From Aplectana chamaeleonis (taxonomy: Eukaryota; Nematoda; Chromadorea; Rhabditida; Cosmocercidae), in contig JAPDOI010000375.1 in the NCBI GenBank assembly GCA_029168955.1, positions 248,001 to 312,000 of the forward strand: a stretch of DNA of 64,000 nucleotides, in the 5' to 3' direction. The stretch's first letter is position 1. Every line of letters starts with the position of its first letter. Of this stretch, positions 10,883-22,800 are shown piece by piece. Made by a program: the position numbers and the translations under genes. The notes beneath the pieces were generated by a model. The model was not told the DNA's origin and made no database searches. It saw nothing but the letters and a program-made list of their open reading frames with translations.

Positions 10883-13544
10883 TCTGAGCGGGTCCAGGAT
10901 TCCTCTCCACGCCGGCCCTTTGTAGGAGAATCCGAAGGAGAGTTGCGGCCGGCCAGCACCTCTCCCATGACAAAAACCCTCTTTGTGGAGGGGATGACGT
11001 CGGTTTGCACGGAGGCGGTCTTCTTTCCTCCACACTGCCACGGCACGAACGTACGACATCTCGGCAGCCTCGACTACTCAGTCACCCGACTACTCTGCCA
11101 AGCGACCACGTTCCTGTCTTTGTCCACATCGATCTATCCAATTCTCTCGCTCCCTTTTCTGGTGTTCGCCAACGTTCTTATCTTAATTTAGGCCGAGCAG
11201 ACTGGCGCCTGTTCAGTGAAGTTGCGCTTCGCCTATCGGCAGATTACCCGTGGAATGGAAGCGTGCACCAGAAGGAGTGCCATCTATCTGACGCAATCCG
11301 CAAGGCCATGAATGCGGCTATCCCTATCGGTCGCGTCAAGACGTTCTATCCAAATGTCAACAGGGAAATCCTCGACAAAATTAGAACGAGAGATGCGAGG
11401 AAAGCGGTTAATCATCTGGACCCCGTGGTTGCTGAGCTTGACAGTGAGATCAAAAAGGATTTGGACAGACACAAGAAAGAAGAGTGGGAGAAGTTCACCG
11501 GACAGATGGACTTTAAGACGGACAGTGCAGCTACTTGGAAGGTTTTACGGAAGCTTTCGGGTAAAAGCTCACCCGCCACCGTCTCCACTATCGAATTCGA
11601 CAACGGCGTATTCAAATCAGGAAAGGAAGCCGCTTATGCGCTCGGGAAAAGTTTTTTCATCACCAGTGCTAAACGAGGTCCGCAGAATAGAGTGACTGTA
11701 AGAGAGCTGTGCCGCCTCCCGCTTATGAGCACGGCCGAAGCGTTTACTACGACGCAAATTGAGAAGATTATAAAGGAAATGCGGAACTCTAGAGCTATTG
11801 GTCCTGATGGGATATGTCCTGCTGTCTTGAAGAAGATACCCACTGACTTACTACCGCTCCTCACTGATGTGATAAACTCCTCGTTCATGTCGTGTACTAT
11901 CCCGCAGAATTGGAAGATGGCAAACGTCGTTCCGCTGCCCAAGCCTGGCAAGCCCCAAGCTTCAGTCAAGGGATATCGGCCCATTAGCTTGTTGTCTTCT
12001 TTTGCTAAAGTAGCTGAAAAGCTGATCGTCAAAGACCTGGCCGAGCACAACGAGAGGCAGGTGTTTCAGCATGGATTCAGAAAAATGCATTCCACCACGA
12101 CAGCTTTGTTAGAAATTACGAGCTATGCAATTGATGGTTTCAACGCGTATAAGCCGGAAAGAACTGTAGCAGTTGCCTTGGATCTCACTAAGGCTTTCGA
12201 CACAGTGAATCTTGGTATCTTATCAAACAACTTACTGGAGTCATCAATCCCGCCATGGCAAAAGCGCTGGATAGCTGCATTCACTAAGGAAGACGGGCTA
12301 GAGTGATGTTCCAGAATCATGTCTCAAACAGCATTCCGATTGCAGCTGGAGTCCCACAGGGCGGTGTATTGTCGCCTGCTCTCTTCAGTCTGTACCGAAG
12401 ATATGCCCGCCCCACCCCAAGATATCAAGGTGGTCGCTTACGCTGATGATATGACTGTCTTGTGTCGTGATCGGGACATAAATGTGGCCGCCGCTAAGAT
12501 TAGCGGGTACTTGACCGCACTGAAAAGCTTCTTCGACCGCAAAATGCTGAAGATTTCTGCGTCAAAGTCATCGGTATCCGTACTCACAACGGACCCATCT
12601 GAACACAGCGCACATCCGTATGTCGTATGGAATGGAGATCGTTTGCCTGCCGCCCGCTTCCCAAAACTTCTCGGACTCGTACTCGATCCATCGCTCAAAT
12701 TCCATAAGAACACGGAACAGAAGCAGGCTATCGTTAAAGCGAAGCTTAACGTGCTTAGAGCCCTGGGCGGTACAACATGGGGTAGCAGCAAAGAAACCAT
12801 TATTACAACGTATAAGGCTATTCTCCAGCCTGCACTGGAATACGGCGCCCCAGTTTGGCAGCATCTAGTTTCGGAATCCTCTTGGACTAAGATGCAACGC
12901 ATACAGAATGCGGCTCTTCGAATCGCCACCGGGTGTGCAAGAAGTTCCCGGTCGATCACTTGCATGCTGAGACCCGCTTATTACCAGTAAGGGAGCACTG
13001 TGAGCTCCAGGCCCAACAATTTTTCATCAACATTGTCAAACAACAAAATCACCCTCTTGGAGAGTGCTAAACCCCGTCAGAGAGAGAAAGATCAGAAAGC
13101 CATTCGCCGATGCTCCCAGCAAAGTCAATCTGCAGAGATGGCACGACTCACAGCAAGAACGACTCCGTCTATTGCGCGAGGAGCATACTCAGTTTGTACG
13201 GTGTCATCTGGAAAAGGCGGTCATTAATCCCATATTGGGGTAGTGCCGCCCCAAGTCTGCACATCCGAGGCTCAACTCGGAAGAAGGGCCAGGTGCACGC
13301 TCGCATCATTACGCTGTGGTCACTCTACAATGCTAATGTCTTATGTCAGCAGGATTGACAGCAGTAAATCTGATGTGTGCCCGGACTGCTGTACCATCGG
13401 CCACGATGCCGCACATTTATTCAACTGTCCGGAGAGACCTACCACGCTGACCGTAATGGACTTATGGACGAATCCGTTACTGGTCGCCCAGTTCCTTAAC
13501 CTATGACAAAACCCTCAATGTGGCTGCAAAGAAGAAGAAGAAGA
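10883..13544 (+). mobile_element. Family-B LINE copy 3 with 5' inversion (twin-primed insertion)
   Basis: One insertion bounded by a 12-bp duplication AGCAAAGAAACT (10871-10882 and 13545-13556). The left 186 bp (10883-11068) is the element's 5' end in minus orientation, finishing exactly at the conserved 5' terminus. From about 11069-11087 the sequence continues in plus orientation from inside the endonuclease domain to the (GAA)n tail. About 1 kb of the element between these points is absent. The junction carries a short duplicated phrase CGACTACTC. This is the structure expected from twin priming during target-primed reverse transcription. Confidence 0.95.
11073..13506 (+). pseudogene. LINE endonuclease C-terminus, reverse transcriptase and finger of copy 3
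   Basis: Open from the end of the nuclease (SDHVPVFVHIDLSNSLAPF) through GPDGICPAVLKK, YRPISLLSSFAKV and ALDLTKAFDTVN to 12306, where a missing base shifts the frame just after the AAFTK block. A second lesion replaces part of the SLYLEDMP block at about 12390. The frame with YADDMTVLCRD runs 12319-12990, then shifts again at about 12950. The final open piece, 13243-13506, holds the C-terminal finger with one Cys-Gly pair altered (CPDCCTIGHDAAHLF) and LWTNPLLVAQFLNL. It is not functional. Confidence 0.85.
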
Positions 13545-13798
13545 AGCAAAGAAACTGCAAATCGCTAGTAATTCGCAAAATCGCTTGAAAATCACAATCG
13601 TCTCGCAATTTCGCAGCGAGCTTCGCCGCGAAATTGCGATTTCCGCGACGGGCAAGACACTCTGCGCCCCCCCCTCCCTCCGTCGCAGCCTATGCGGTGC
13701 GGTCGCGTGCGCAGTCAAACTGCGTAGTGCCCCCCACTCTTTATCATTTCTCGCTCGCTCGCTAGCTCGCAGATTTTCCACTATGCCGAGGCCTTTAA

Positions 13799-14682
13799 TG
13801 TATCTCGCCATACAGCGCCATTTCGCTCTAAAGCTAAGCTGTAAACCATCAAAATCGACCTTTCCACTCTTCAATTTGACCATTTGCTACCGGGCGGCGG
13901 CCAGATGGTACGGCGCGTGCGGCGGGGAGCAGAAGAATACTACGTGGCCTTGAGCTGCTCAGGCAGAAAACGGTCACTTTTTGGATGCGATTTAGTGCAA
14001 ATCATAGTGACCGGTTATGTCCCCGACAAGTTTTGGGGGCGGAGCTCGGTTTTGAACACCTGGTCAGCCTAATCGAGATTCGAAACGCAGTTCCTTATGA
14101 CCCGGGCAACCTCTAGCCATGGCACATTGAATCCTCGATCAAACCCGCGCTGTATACGGCGCACACTCTCGCATAGAGTAACTGCCCCGCCGGCTGGAGT
14201 GATCAAGTGGACTTCCTTGGATCATGAAAGCGAGGGATTCCCATCTCAATCGATAGGGCATGGAAAGAACACACGCTGGATCTTTACCCACAGCTCAATT
14301 GTTGTGAGAGGGCGCACACTCTTGCCGGGTGATGGACCCGAATCAGACTCTATCTAATCGATAGAGCGCATCCAAGTAGAGGAGGGGGCAGTATATGAAG
14401 TTTACAGAGTGGAAGCGACAGGCGAGTGGTCGCGCGTCAACCTTGACGCGGCGACAAAATTTTTTCGAACATTATCCTCGCGGCGTCAGTGGCTCCTCGC
14501 TGGCAGTAATGCAGGGCCGTCGCGGCGTCGAAACACTGCGCTACCCCCCCCCCTCGTCGCCCTTCACGCTGGGTCGGTCGCCCCCGTCGCTGAATGTATT
14601 CGATATTGCATCACCCATCGTTATTCGTCGCTGCAAGCAACGCCGCGGCTTGAATTTTCAGACCCTATAGCCGTCGTTGCCA
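13799..14682. other. GC-rich spacer with no recognised gene
   Basis: Several short open frames exist, but none shows a known domain, splice pattern or similarity to neighbours. It may be decayed repeat DNA. Confidence 0.4.
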
Positions 14683-14692
14683 TGGCAGAAGG

Positions 14693-14754
14693 GGCGTCAC
14701 GAGCGTGCCAGGCGGACGTGGCGTCACGAGCGTGCCAGGCGGACGTGGCGTCGG
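14693..14754. repeat. 27-bp tandem duplication
   Basis: A 27-bp unit GCGTCACGAGCGTGCCAGGC + GGACGTG occurs twice, followed by a partial third unit. It directly abuts the 3' tail of the LINE at 14761. Confidence 0.8.
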
Positions 14755-14760
14755 GCCATT

Positions 14761-17700
14761 CTTCTTCTTCTTCTGCAGCCTCAAAGTGGTTTTTGTCATA
14801 GGTTGAGGAACTGGGCGGCCTTCACAGGATTCGTCCAAAGGTCCATTGTTGTTAAGGAGGTAGGTCTCTTCGGGCACATGAACAAGTGCGCCGTGTCGTG
14901 TCCGGGAGCACCACAGTCCGGGCATGCGTCTGGTCGGCTGCTGTCGATCTTGTTGACGTAAGACATGAGCAGAATAGAGTGACCACAGCGCAGCGATGCA
15001 AGAGCACATCTGGCTCGTCTGCCGAGTTGAGACTCGGACTCGCAAACCCGAGGCGGCACCGTTCCCAAGATAGGGTTCACAGCCGCCTTTGCTAGATATC
15101 CTCGAACAAATTGCGTGTGCTCCTCACGCAGAAGACGAAGCCTTTCCATGTTGGAGTCGGCCCATCTCTGTACATCAACTTTACGAGGAGCATCGGCGAA
15201 CGGCGTCCTAATCGACCTCTCTCTTATGGGCTTCATGATTCTCTTTGACGGATGATTCGGCTGCCTCAGAACATTAATATACATCTGCTGTGCCTGGAGT
15301 TCACAATGCTCCTTGACCGGCAATATGCAGGCCTCCGCGTGAAGATGCTCCACCGGGGAGCTCCTTGCACAACCGGTAGCAATTCTAAGCGCAGCATTCT
15401 GTACACGCTGCAGCTTATTCCAGGAGCTGTCAGACACCAGGTGCTGCCACACTGGTGCCGCATATTCCAGAGCCGGCTGAAGTATTGCTCTGTAGGTTCT
15501 CAATATAGTCTCTCGGCTGCTTCCCCATGATGTTCCTCCGAGAGCTCTCAAGATATTAAGTCTAGCCTTGACGACTGTTTGTTTCTGTTCCGCGTTTTTG
15601 TGGAGCTTCAGTGAGGATCAAGAATAAGGCCAAGCAGCTTGGGAATTTTGCTGCTGGCAACAGGTCACCATCCCATTTGACATCTGGATGGGCACTGTGT
15701 TCCTTGGTGTTCGTTGTGAACACTGAAACAGAGGATTTTGCGGCAGAGACTGTGAGCATCATTTTATCGAGGAAGAGCTTCAACTCGACGAGATAGGCGC
15801 TGATCTTGTTAGCGGCTATCTGCAGGTCACGATCCTGGCACATGATGGTGATGTCGTCGGCATACATAACAATCCTTACATCATTGGGAGGCTCGGGAAT
15901 GTCCTCAAGATACAGGCTGAATAGGGCAGGGGACAACACTCCGCCTTGCGGAACACCGGCTGCTATTGGAATGCTATCGGATACATGATTCTGGAACAGA
16001 ACCTTAGCACGGCGGCCTTTAGTGAACGCTGCAATCCATCGCTTCTGCCATGATGGTAGCGACGACTTGAGCAGTTTCTCGGACAGCAGTCCCAAGTTAA
16101 CAGAGTCAAACGCTTTGCTCAGGTCGAGGGCGACGGCCACCGTTCTCAGGGGCTTTCTCATGTTGAACCCATCGACCGCAAAGCTCACGATCTCTAATAG
16201 AGCTGTAGTAGTGGAGTGAAGTTTCCTGAACCCATGCTGATGCTGCTGTCGCTCATTTTGATCAGCCAGGTCCGTCACGATCAACTTTTCAGCTAATTTA
16301 GCGACGGGCGATAACAGGCTTATTGGTCGAAAGCCCTTTGCCGTGCTTTGGGACTTGCCTGGCTTTGGCAACGGTATCACATTGGCTGTCTTCCAAGCTT
16401 GGGGTAGAGTGCAGGTCCGGAAAGAAGTGTTAATGATATCTGCAAGCATCGGTAGAAGTTCCGTGGGAAGCTTCTTCAGGATGGCTGGGGAGATACCGTC
16501 AGGTCCGATAGCCTTCGAATTCCGCATTTCTTTGATGGCCTTCTCTACTTGCGTGAGAGTAAAGGCCTCAGAAGCGTTCATGAGCGGCAACCGGCTCAGT
16601 TCTCTAACCGTGACTCTGTTCTGCACGCCTCGCTTGGCACGTGTGATGAAGAAGTTCTTGCCGAGCGCATAAGCAGCCGCTTTCCTGATTTGAAGACGTT
16701 CTCCTCGAACTCAATAGCGGAGCTCATCGAGGAGCGGACTTGCCGGAAATTTTCCTCAACACTTTCCACGTCGTAGTTCCGTCAGCCTTGAAATTCAGCT
16801 TTTCAGTGAACTTCTCCCAGCATTCCTTCTTGTTCTTATCCAGATCCTGCTTGATCTCGTTATCCAGCACAGCTATGTCCGGGTCTAGATGGTCTGCGGC
16901 TCTCTTCTCATCTCTGGGTCTTATCTTCTGCAGTATTTCCTGCTGACATTTGGAAAAAGGTCTTGACACGACCCTCAGGAATTGCAGCTTTCATGGCCTT
17001 GCGGATGGCACTTGTTAGATGGCGCTCTTTCTGATGAACATCACCATTCCATGGGTAGTCGACCGCATGGCGAAGTGCAACATCTCTGAACAGGGTCCAG
17101 TCTGCTAGACCTAAATTAAGATAAGTACGATGACGAAAACCAGAGTAAGGGGCAAGAGAGTCAGAGAGATCAATATAGACAAAGACGGGAATGTGATCAC
17201 TGGAGAGAGTTGTGGATGTGGACCACGTGCAAGCATCAGAGAGATTGGATGACACAAGAGAGATGTCTGGGCTAGAAATTCGGCCGTTGGCAGGGAGACG
17301 AGTGGGCTGGTCATCATTGAGGATAACCAGGTCACACTCCTCAGCCCATTCTTCGACATCTTCCCCTCTGGCGTCAGAATCAAGAGCGGAACAGAACGTG
17401 TGAGCATTGAAGTCACTCGCAAAGACAGCTGAAGGGGAGAGTGAGCAGTCGGACAACTGCTTAAGGAGGGGAATAGGATCATAAGAGGGGGACAAGATGA
17501 TATAGGAGGAATATATATGTTAAATAGAGATAAAGGGGTTTTGAGGGGGAGGTGGACAGGAATGTACTCGAGAGTACCGTCCTTAGGAGTATTAGGGATA
17601 ATATGAGAAGGTAAGGCAGATTGAACGAAAGTAGACACTCCGCCCCCAAGAGCTGTCCTTGGCATGTGATAGGCGGTGTAGCCCGGAATGTTAGGTTGGG

Positions 17701-18202
17701 GATAAGTGGTAGATGGAGAGAGCTTGGTTTCTTGAACCATGATAACATCCGGGTGATGAGAACGTGCGAATAGAGAGAGTTCAGATAACTTGTTGCGAAG
17801 GCCGTTGAGATTAATGTGAACAATGGAGAGGGGCGGTTGGTAATTGAGGAATCAGAGTTGTTGGGGCAGAGCATAGAACACAACGAAAGGATGAGTCATG
17901 ATGCCTCACAGAACTGAGGCCCGAACAGGAGAAGTGCACCCACCTTTGGCATCCGAAGCACTGGACACTTGTTTTATGCCAGGTAACATCCTCGCCGCAG
18001 GTGGCACATGGATACTTCCGTGCTGGACCTGGATTCCTCTCGACGCCGGCCCTTTGTAATAAAATCCTCAGGAGAGCTGCGGCCGACCAGCACCTCTCCC
18101 ATGACAAAAACCCTCTTCTCGGAGGGGTTGACGTCGGTTTGCACGGAGGCGATCTTCTTTCCTCCACACTGCCACGGCACGAACGTACGACATCTCGGCA
18201 GC
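14761..18202 (-). mobile_element. Full-length family-A LINE copy 4
   Basis: A 3,442-bp element running from the conserved 5' end at 18202 to the (GAA)n tail at 14761. Domains in order are the 2A-like motif GVERNPGP, PHD finger, APE endonuclease, reverse transcriptase and C-terminal finger (CPDCGAPGHDTAHLFMCP, LWTNPVKAAQFLNL). Frameshifts at about 17830-17880, 17490, 16910-16960, 16680 and 15610 break it into open pieces, the largest being 16626-15562 (reverse transcriptase with YADD) and 15551-14796 (thumb and finger). No matching target duplication was found at the two ends (GGCCATT versus TCGTCTG). It is very similar to copies 1 and 6. Confidence 0.92.
15562..16626 (-). pseudogene. Family-A reverse transcriptase core (copy 4)
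   Basis: 354 codons open with GPDGISPAILKK, NVIPLPKPGKSQ, FRPISLLSPVAKLAEKL, HGFRKLHSTTTALLEI, ALDLSKAFDSVN, AGVPQGGVLSPALFSLYLED and VMYADDITIMCQDRD. All reverse-transcriptase catalytic aspartates are present. The frame is lost near 15610 by a single-base change in the stretch coding the LLGL...LDPSL region. The thumb and finger continue in the frame 15551-14796. Confidence 0.85.
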
Positions 18203-19801
18203 TCGTCTGTTTGGAGAAATTTCCCTTTTTCTCCAAACCTCCAAAAATCTTTTTTTTTACAAAAAAAGTTCCCCAAATGTGGTTTTTTTAGCGGGGGGCT
18301 TCTGTGACGCGATGCACTTGGCCACGCCTATCTTACCGTGCCGCACTGAATTTGAACATCTACCGGGGGTTTCCCTCCCCTGCCAAAATCAGGAGAGTCG
18401 TTGCAGCACGAAAAAATGGGCATGGCCAAGTGCGATACCCAGTGGCCCCCTCGCTGCGATAGCACCCAAAATTTTATGACCTCCCATTGCGGCGAGTCGC
18501 AACCATGCTCAACCCTGGTCGCATTATCACAGTCGTAGATGCGAAGCGGTTGATTTTCAAAAAAATCAGCTACGAAAATCGAAATATCCTTCTCAAAACC
18601 GTACCACTTCTATTGTAGTGATACAGGCAACTGCGAGTAGAGGGGAAGTGGAGGGTACGCTATGGTTATGGGGGTTGGTCGATGTTTCATACTTGGGCTC
18701 TGCTCCAATTTGGAGCCAGAAAATAAAGACACTTTACGTGGCTGTCATTAGGGTAAAAACTGTAGTTTTGGTTACAGAAAAAAAACATACAAAATTTTGA
18801 AATCTTTGAAAAGTTTCAGATCCTTGTTTGTCGAAACAAAATTTCACCGAGGGGAAAGCATTTTCTCTGATACCATGCGGGGGGGCGTAAAGTCTGATCT
18901 ATTATTGAAGAGCTATCGATTTTTCTTTCCACAATCGGCTAGTGGTGTTTTTTTCTTCGTCGAAACATCCCTATCCTATCACCAGTGATGTTTCACCATC
19001 AACCACCGCTGCTGGTGATCCTCGGAAATGTCCCAGAGATTAGCCCCATCGAAGTGCAGGACAACGGTCAGCTTGACCCTGCTAGGTTGGGCGAATTTTT
19101 CAGGCTTCTGAAGTCCAAAAAGTGATTGTTGCTGAAGAGTTTGCATTCCGAAGAGAGACATGAATAACTCATTGAGTTCCCATGGTGCTATGTGTTAAAG
19201 GTATCGACGAATTTCATACGAATAGTGATTTTGATGCTTCCATATGTTACAAATGGCTCTTGCTTCTGCTGGAGGCCACATTCTTCGCAAATTTTATTTG
19301 CATGCTATCATTCATCGTATGTAGCTACCGGATATTTGCCAGCGCTTCTCGAGTTCAAAAACAAGTTGCTCTACTCAGATCTACGGTATCCTTTATCTAC
19401 GGTTTTTCTTTTTTTTAACGCGGGAGTACGCTCAACTGCCCTTTCAATATCACTGCTTGAGATTCTTCCCGTTTAAAAGCTTTCTCAACGTTTGATTGGG
19501 ATTCTCTTCGTACAGTTCTGTGCTTTATATTTTCACTCTTTGGTGCTTGTTCATTTTGGATTCACTGTTTTCCTGTACGCTCATCAGATATGAAATGGAT
19601 CTTCGTTTTTTTTTTTTCGAGGCTGGCTACAGCGGACGGTGTCTTCACAGCGGAGTTCGTTGTGTGGTACACCGTGTGCTCTTTTCGGTTGTCTAATTTC
19701 CTTTTTCACTTCATCACTTCAGGCCTCGTAGAAAGTGGAGCACTGGCGCGTCGCAAAATTGTCGTAACAAATCTTCCTTCAGAACCCCCTCTTGAGCTTA
19801 T
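18203..19801. other. Upstream region of the dnj-2 homologue; no other gene seen
   Basis: AT-rich with homopolymer runs. A phrase GGGGTTTCCCTCCCCTGCC near 18366 resembles one near 38100 and marks old repeat DNA. A possible trans-splice acceptor, TCATCACTTCAG, lies about 80 bp before the start codon at 19802. No clear TATA box was identified. Confidence 0.35.
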
Positions 19802-22800
19802 ATGAGGTGTTGTCTCACTTCTGGATGGATCTGCCTCCTTATATCCCTTTATCTGTGTGAACCGGTTCTTTCTGTTGGTTTCGCTGAGGAGCTATACTGC
19901 GGATTGGAGAACTGTTACGATGGTTGGTTGATTCACGTGTTCCTCCTCTCAGCGTTTTAACTACTTCATGCAATTGTTTACGCACCACCGTTTTCGCTAC
20001 ATAAAAACTCAGCGCCAAAAATTCAATCGCATTGAAAATTCATTCAATATGATTGGAATAAAAAACTTCGAAATAGGATTGAAAGTGATTGTATTTGGGT
20101 GAGAAAGAGCAGTTATTGTGAATTTTCACAGTATCCCTTTTCCAAGACTAATGTGGGCATTTAACATCCCGCTTTCTTTAACAAATCAGTAACTTGTTTC
20201 TTCATGAAAACCAAACTACATATAATTTTTTCCAATTTTTAGTGCTGGAAATCAATCGTGATGAGTTCGACAGGGCAAAATTGTCGAAAATCTATCGATC
20301 CCTTGCGAAAAAACACCATCCTGACAGGGTAAAGGATCAGGTAATAAATAGTTTGTCTACCTTGACTTCTTTTTTTCCCTTTATTTGCTTTCTTCAATGT
20401 TTTGATTCGTATAACTGAGGTCTCTGACTTTTTTCAGGCCGCAAAAGTAGAGGCCGAGGCTCGATTCCGTGTGATTGCAACAGCTTATGAGACTTTGAAG
20501 GACGACCAGACGCGGTCGGATTACGACTACTATTTGGATCACCCGGAAGAAAGGTTAGCGATGGATCATTCCTATTTCTTAGCTCAACAACTTTGTAAAC
20601 TCTCAGCTTCGATGCTTTTCTTATGCCTTGGAAGCCTGCCTAGGAATTGACAACTGATCTGAAGGACTTCTGCTAATAGGAAACTGCTCTCAACGTTTTT
20701 CGTTCAAGGTTCTATAACTACTACCAATATTATCGTAGACGAATGGTTCCAAAAGTCGACGTACGGCTTGTGATATTGGGAACAATTCTGTCGATATCGC
20801 TGTTCCAGGTAAGAACTATTTACTTCGTATCTCTTTGAATATCTACGAATAGGCATGTGTCGCTGAATGACCGTTTCATTGTTACAAAACAAACATTCCA
20901 ATAAAAAGTCTATGCACCTAAAATTGGACGACTAAAAGCAAAGCTGCATTTAAAGGCAGTGTTCGCGATGAATATCGATGTTCGTCTCAAAAAAAGGGGT
21001 TGTTCTGTAGGGAGCTATCGAATAGAAAAGAAACAGCCATGAAAAGCGCTCAGAATAAGCAAAAATAGGGGTTTCAAACGGACACGCTTACGCGCCCTGC
21101 TAGTTTCCACAAGCGCGCGCTAATGGCGAAATGTGCGCGAATCGATCTGCCTGGACACGGCAGAGTTGCTTGGCAATTTGCCTTTGCAAACGTGCGCGGC
21201 TCCACAAGCTCGTCAGAACGGGGCGGGCAGGAGCAGGCGTACTGGGCTAACGGAATCTTCACTTTGCCGTCGTTTTTATCGATTTCTGGCCCGTTTTCGC
21301 TACTTTGTTCAAACTTATCCCCTCCAGCATCTGTCAGCGTAGTGTTTCACGCTGAAAACTCAAAAAACGAGATATATCGTGAACACTGTCTTTAAGTTCA
21401 TCCGAGTGTTACTAGCTTTTTGAACGTTTAATTTCTTATTCATAGCTGTTAATGACACCGTTTCAGTACTTTAGTGCAAAGCAAAAGTATTCGGAAGCAA
21501 TCGCCTATGCCATGACTGTTGGAAAGTTCCGAAACATGGCCATCAACGCCGGAGTTGAGAGAGGGGTTGGTTTTATCACTCATTTTAGTGCTGCAGACGA
21601 GGCAAATTGCAAAGACGTTGAACGTGATTGGTTTATATTTTTGGTTTCCAGGGGAGGGTTTCGAACAGAGGTGTGCGTTACTGGAAAATTTTATTTTTGT
21701 TAAGCGTTAATTTTGAAAAAAAATCGTGTTATCCCGTTCATGCGTTAACACGTTAAATTCGCCTTCTGTTAAAAATAAAAATAGATCTGGCCATAGCGAA
21801 AATCGATAAATCACCAGAGTTCCCAAAAAAAATCATAAAATGACCTTCAGATGACGTCAGTAGGACGTTGTGGAAAATGGTTAAAGCGTCATTTAAATGA
21901 AGCAGAATATTCATGTACATATTTGTGTGTAACCCTGTGAAAAAGCTGATTGAGTCTTCATTTCTCGAGCTTTAAGAAAGTACTACCTTGAGAAAAAAAT
22001 GTAGAGCGTGCGTCGCGTCATAAAATGTGATTAGCGCTTCTTGTAGAGCGTTCTTCGAGTTGTATAAAATGAGTAGCGCTTCATGTGGAGTGTGCGTCGC
22101 GTGGTGCGCCCTATGCACAGGTGCGCCGCATGGTTGAAGGTGAGTGGCGCTTCATGTGGAGCGTGCGCCGGCTAGTAGGAAGTGAGCAGCGCCTTGCGTG
22201 GAGCGTGCGTCGCGTCATAAAATGTGATAGCGCTTCTTGTAGAGCGTTCTTCGCGTCGTATAAAATGAGTAGCGCTTCATGTGGAGTGTGCTTCGCGTGG
22301 TGCGCTCTATGCATAGGTGCGCCGTATGGTTGAAGGTGAGTGGCGCTTCATTTGGAGCGTGCGCCGGGTCGTAGGAAGTGAGTAGCGCCTTACGTGGAGC
22401 GTGCGCCCCGTCGTGGAACGTGAATATCGCTTAATGTAAAGCGCGTGACGCTTCTTAGAATTTGAGTAGCGCTTCATATGGAGTGTGCGCCGCGTGATAG
22501 GAAGTGAGTGGCGCTTTATGTAGAGCGTGCGTCGCGTCATAAAATCTGATTAGCGCTTCGTGGAGAGCGTTCGTCGCGTCGTATAAAATGAGTAGCGCTT
22601 CATGTGAAGTTTGCGTGGCGTGATGCGCTCTATGCACAGCGTGCGTCGCATGGTAGAAGGTGAGTAGCGCTTCATTTTGAGCGTGCGCCGGGTCGTAGGA
22701 ATTGAGTAGCGCCTTATGTGGTGCGTGCGCCGCGTCGTAGAACGTGAATATCGTTTCATGTAAAGCGCGTGACGCTTCTTAGAATTTGAGTAGCGCTTCA

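Larger units (their letters stand above)
10361..13794. mobile_element. TTAA-flanked inverted-repeat element interrupted by a LINE
   Basis: Left end GGCGTCGGCATAGTGGAAA and right end TTTCCACTATGCCGAGGCC are complementary over about 30 bp and continue into a GAGCGAGC run on both sides. TTAA lies at 10357-10360 and 13795-13798. The interior left of the LINE includes a (GCGA)n-like stretch. No transposase is visible. LINE copy 3 with its 12-bp duplication sits inside. Confidence 0.6.
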
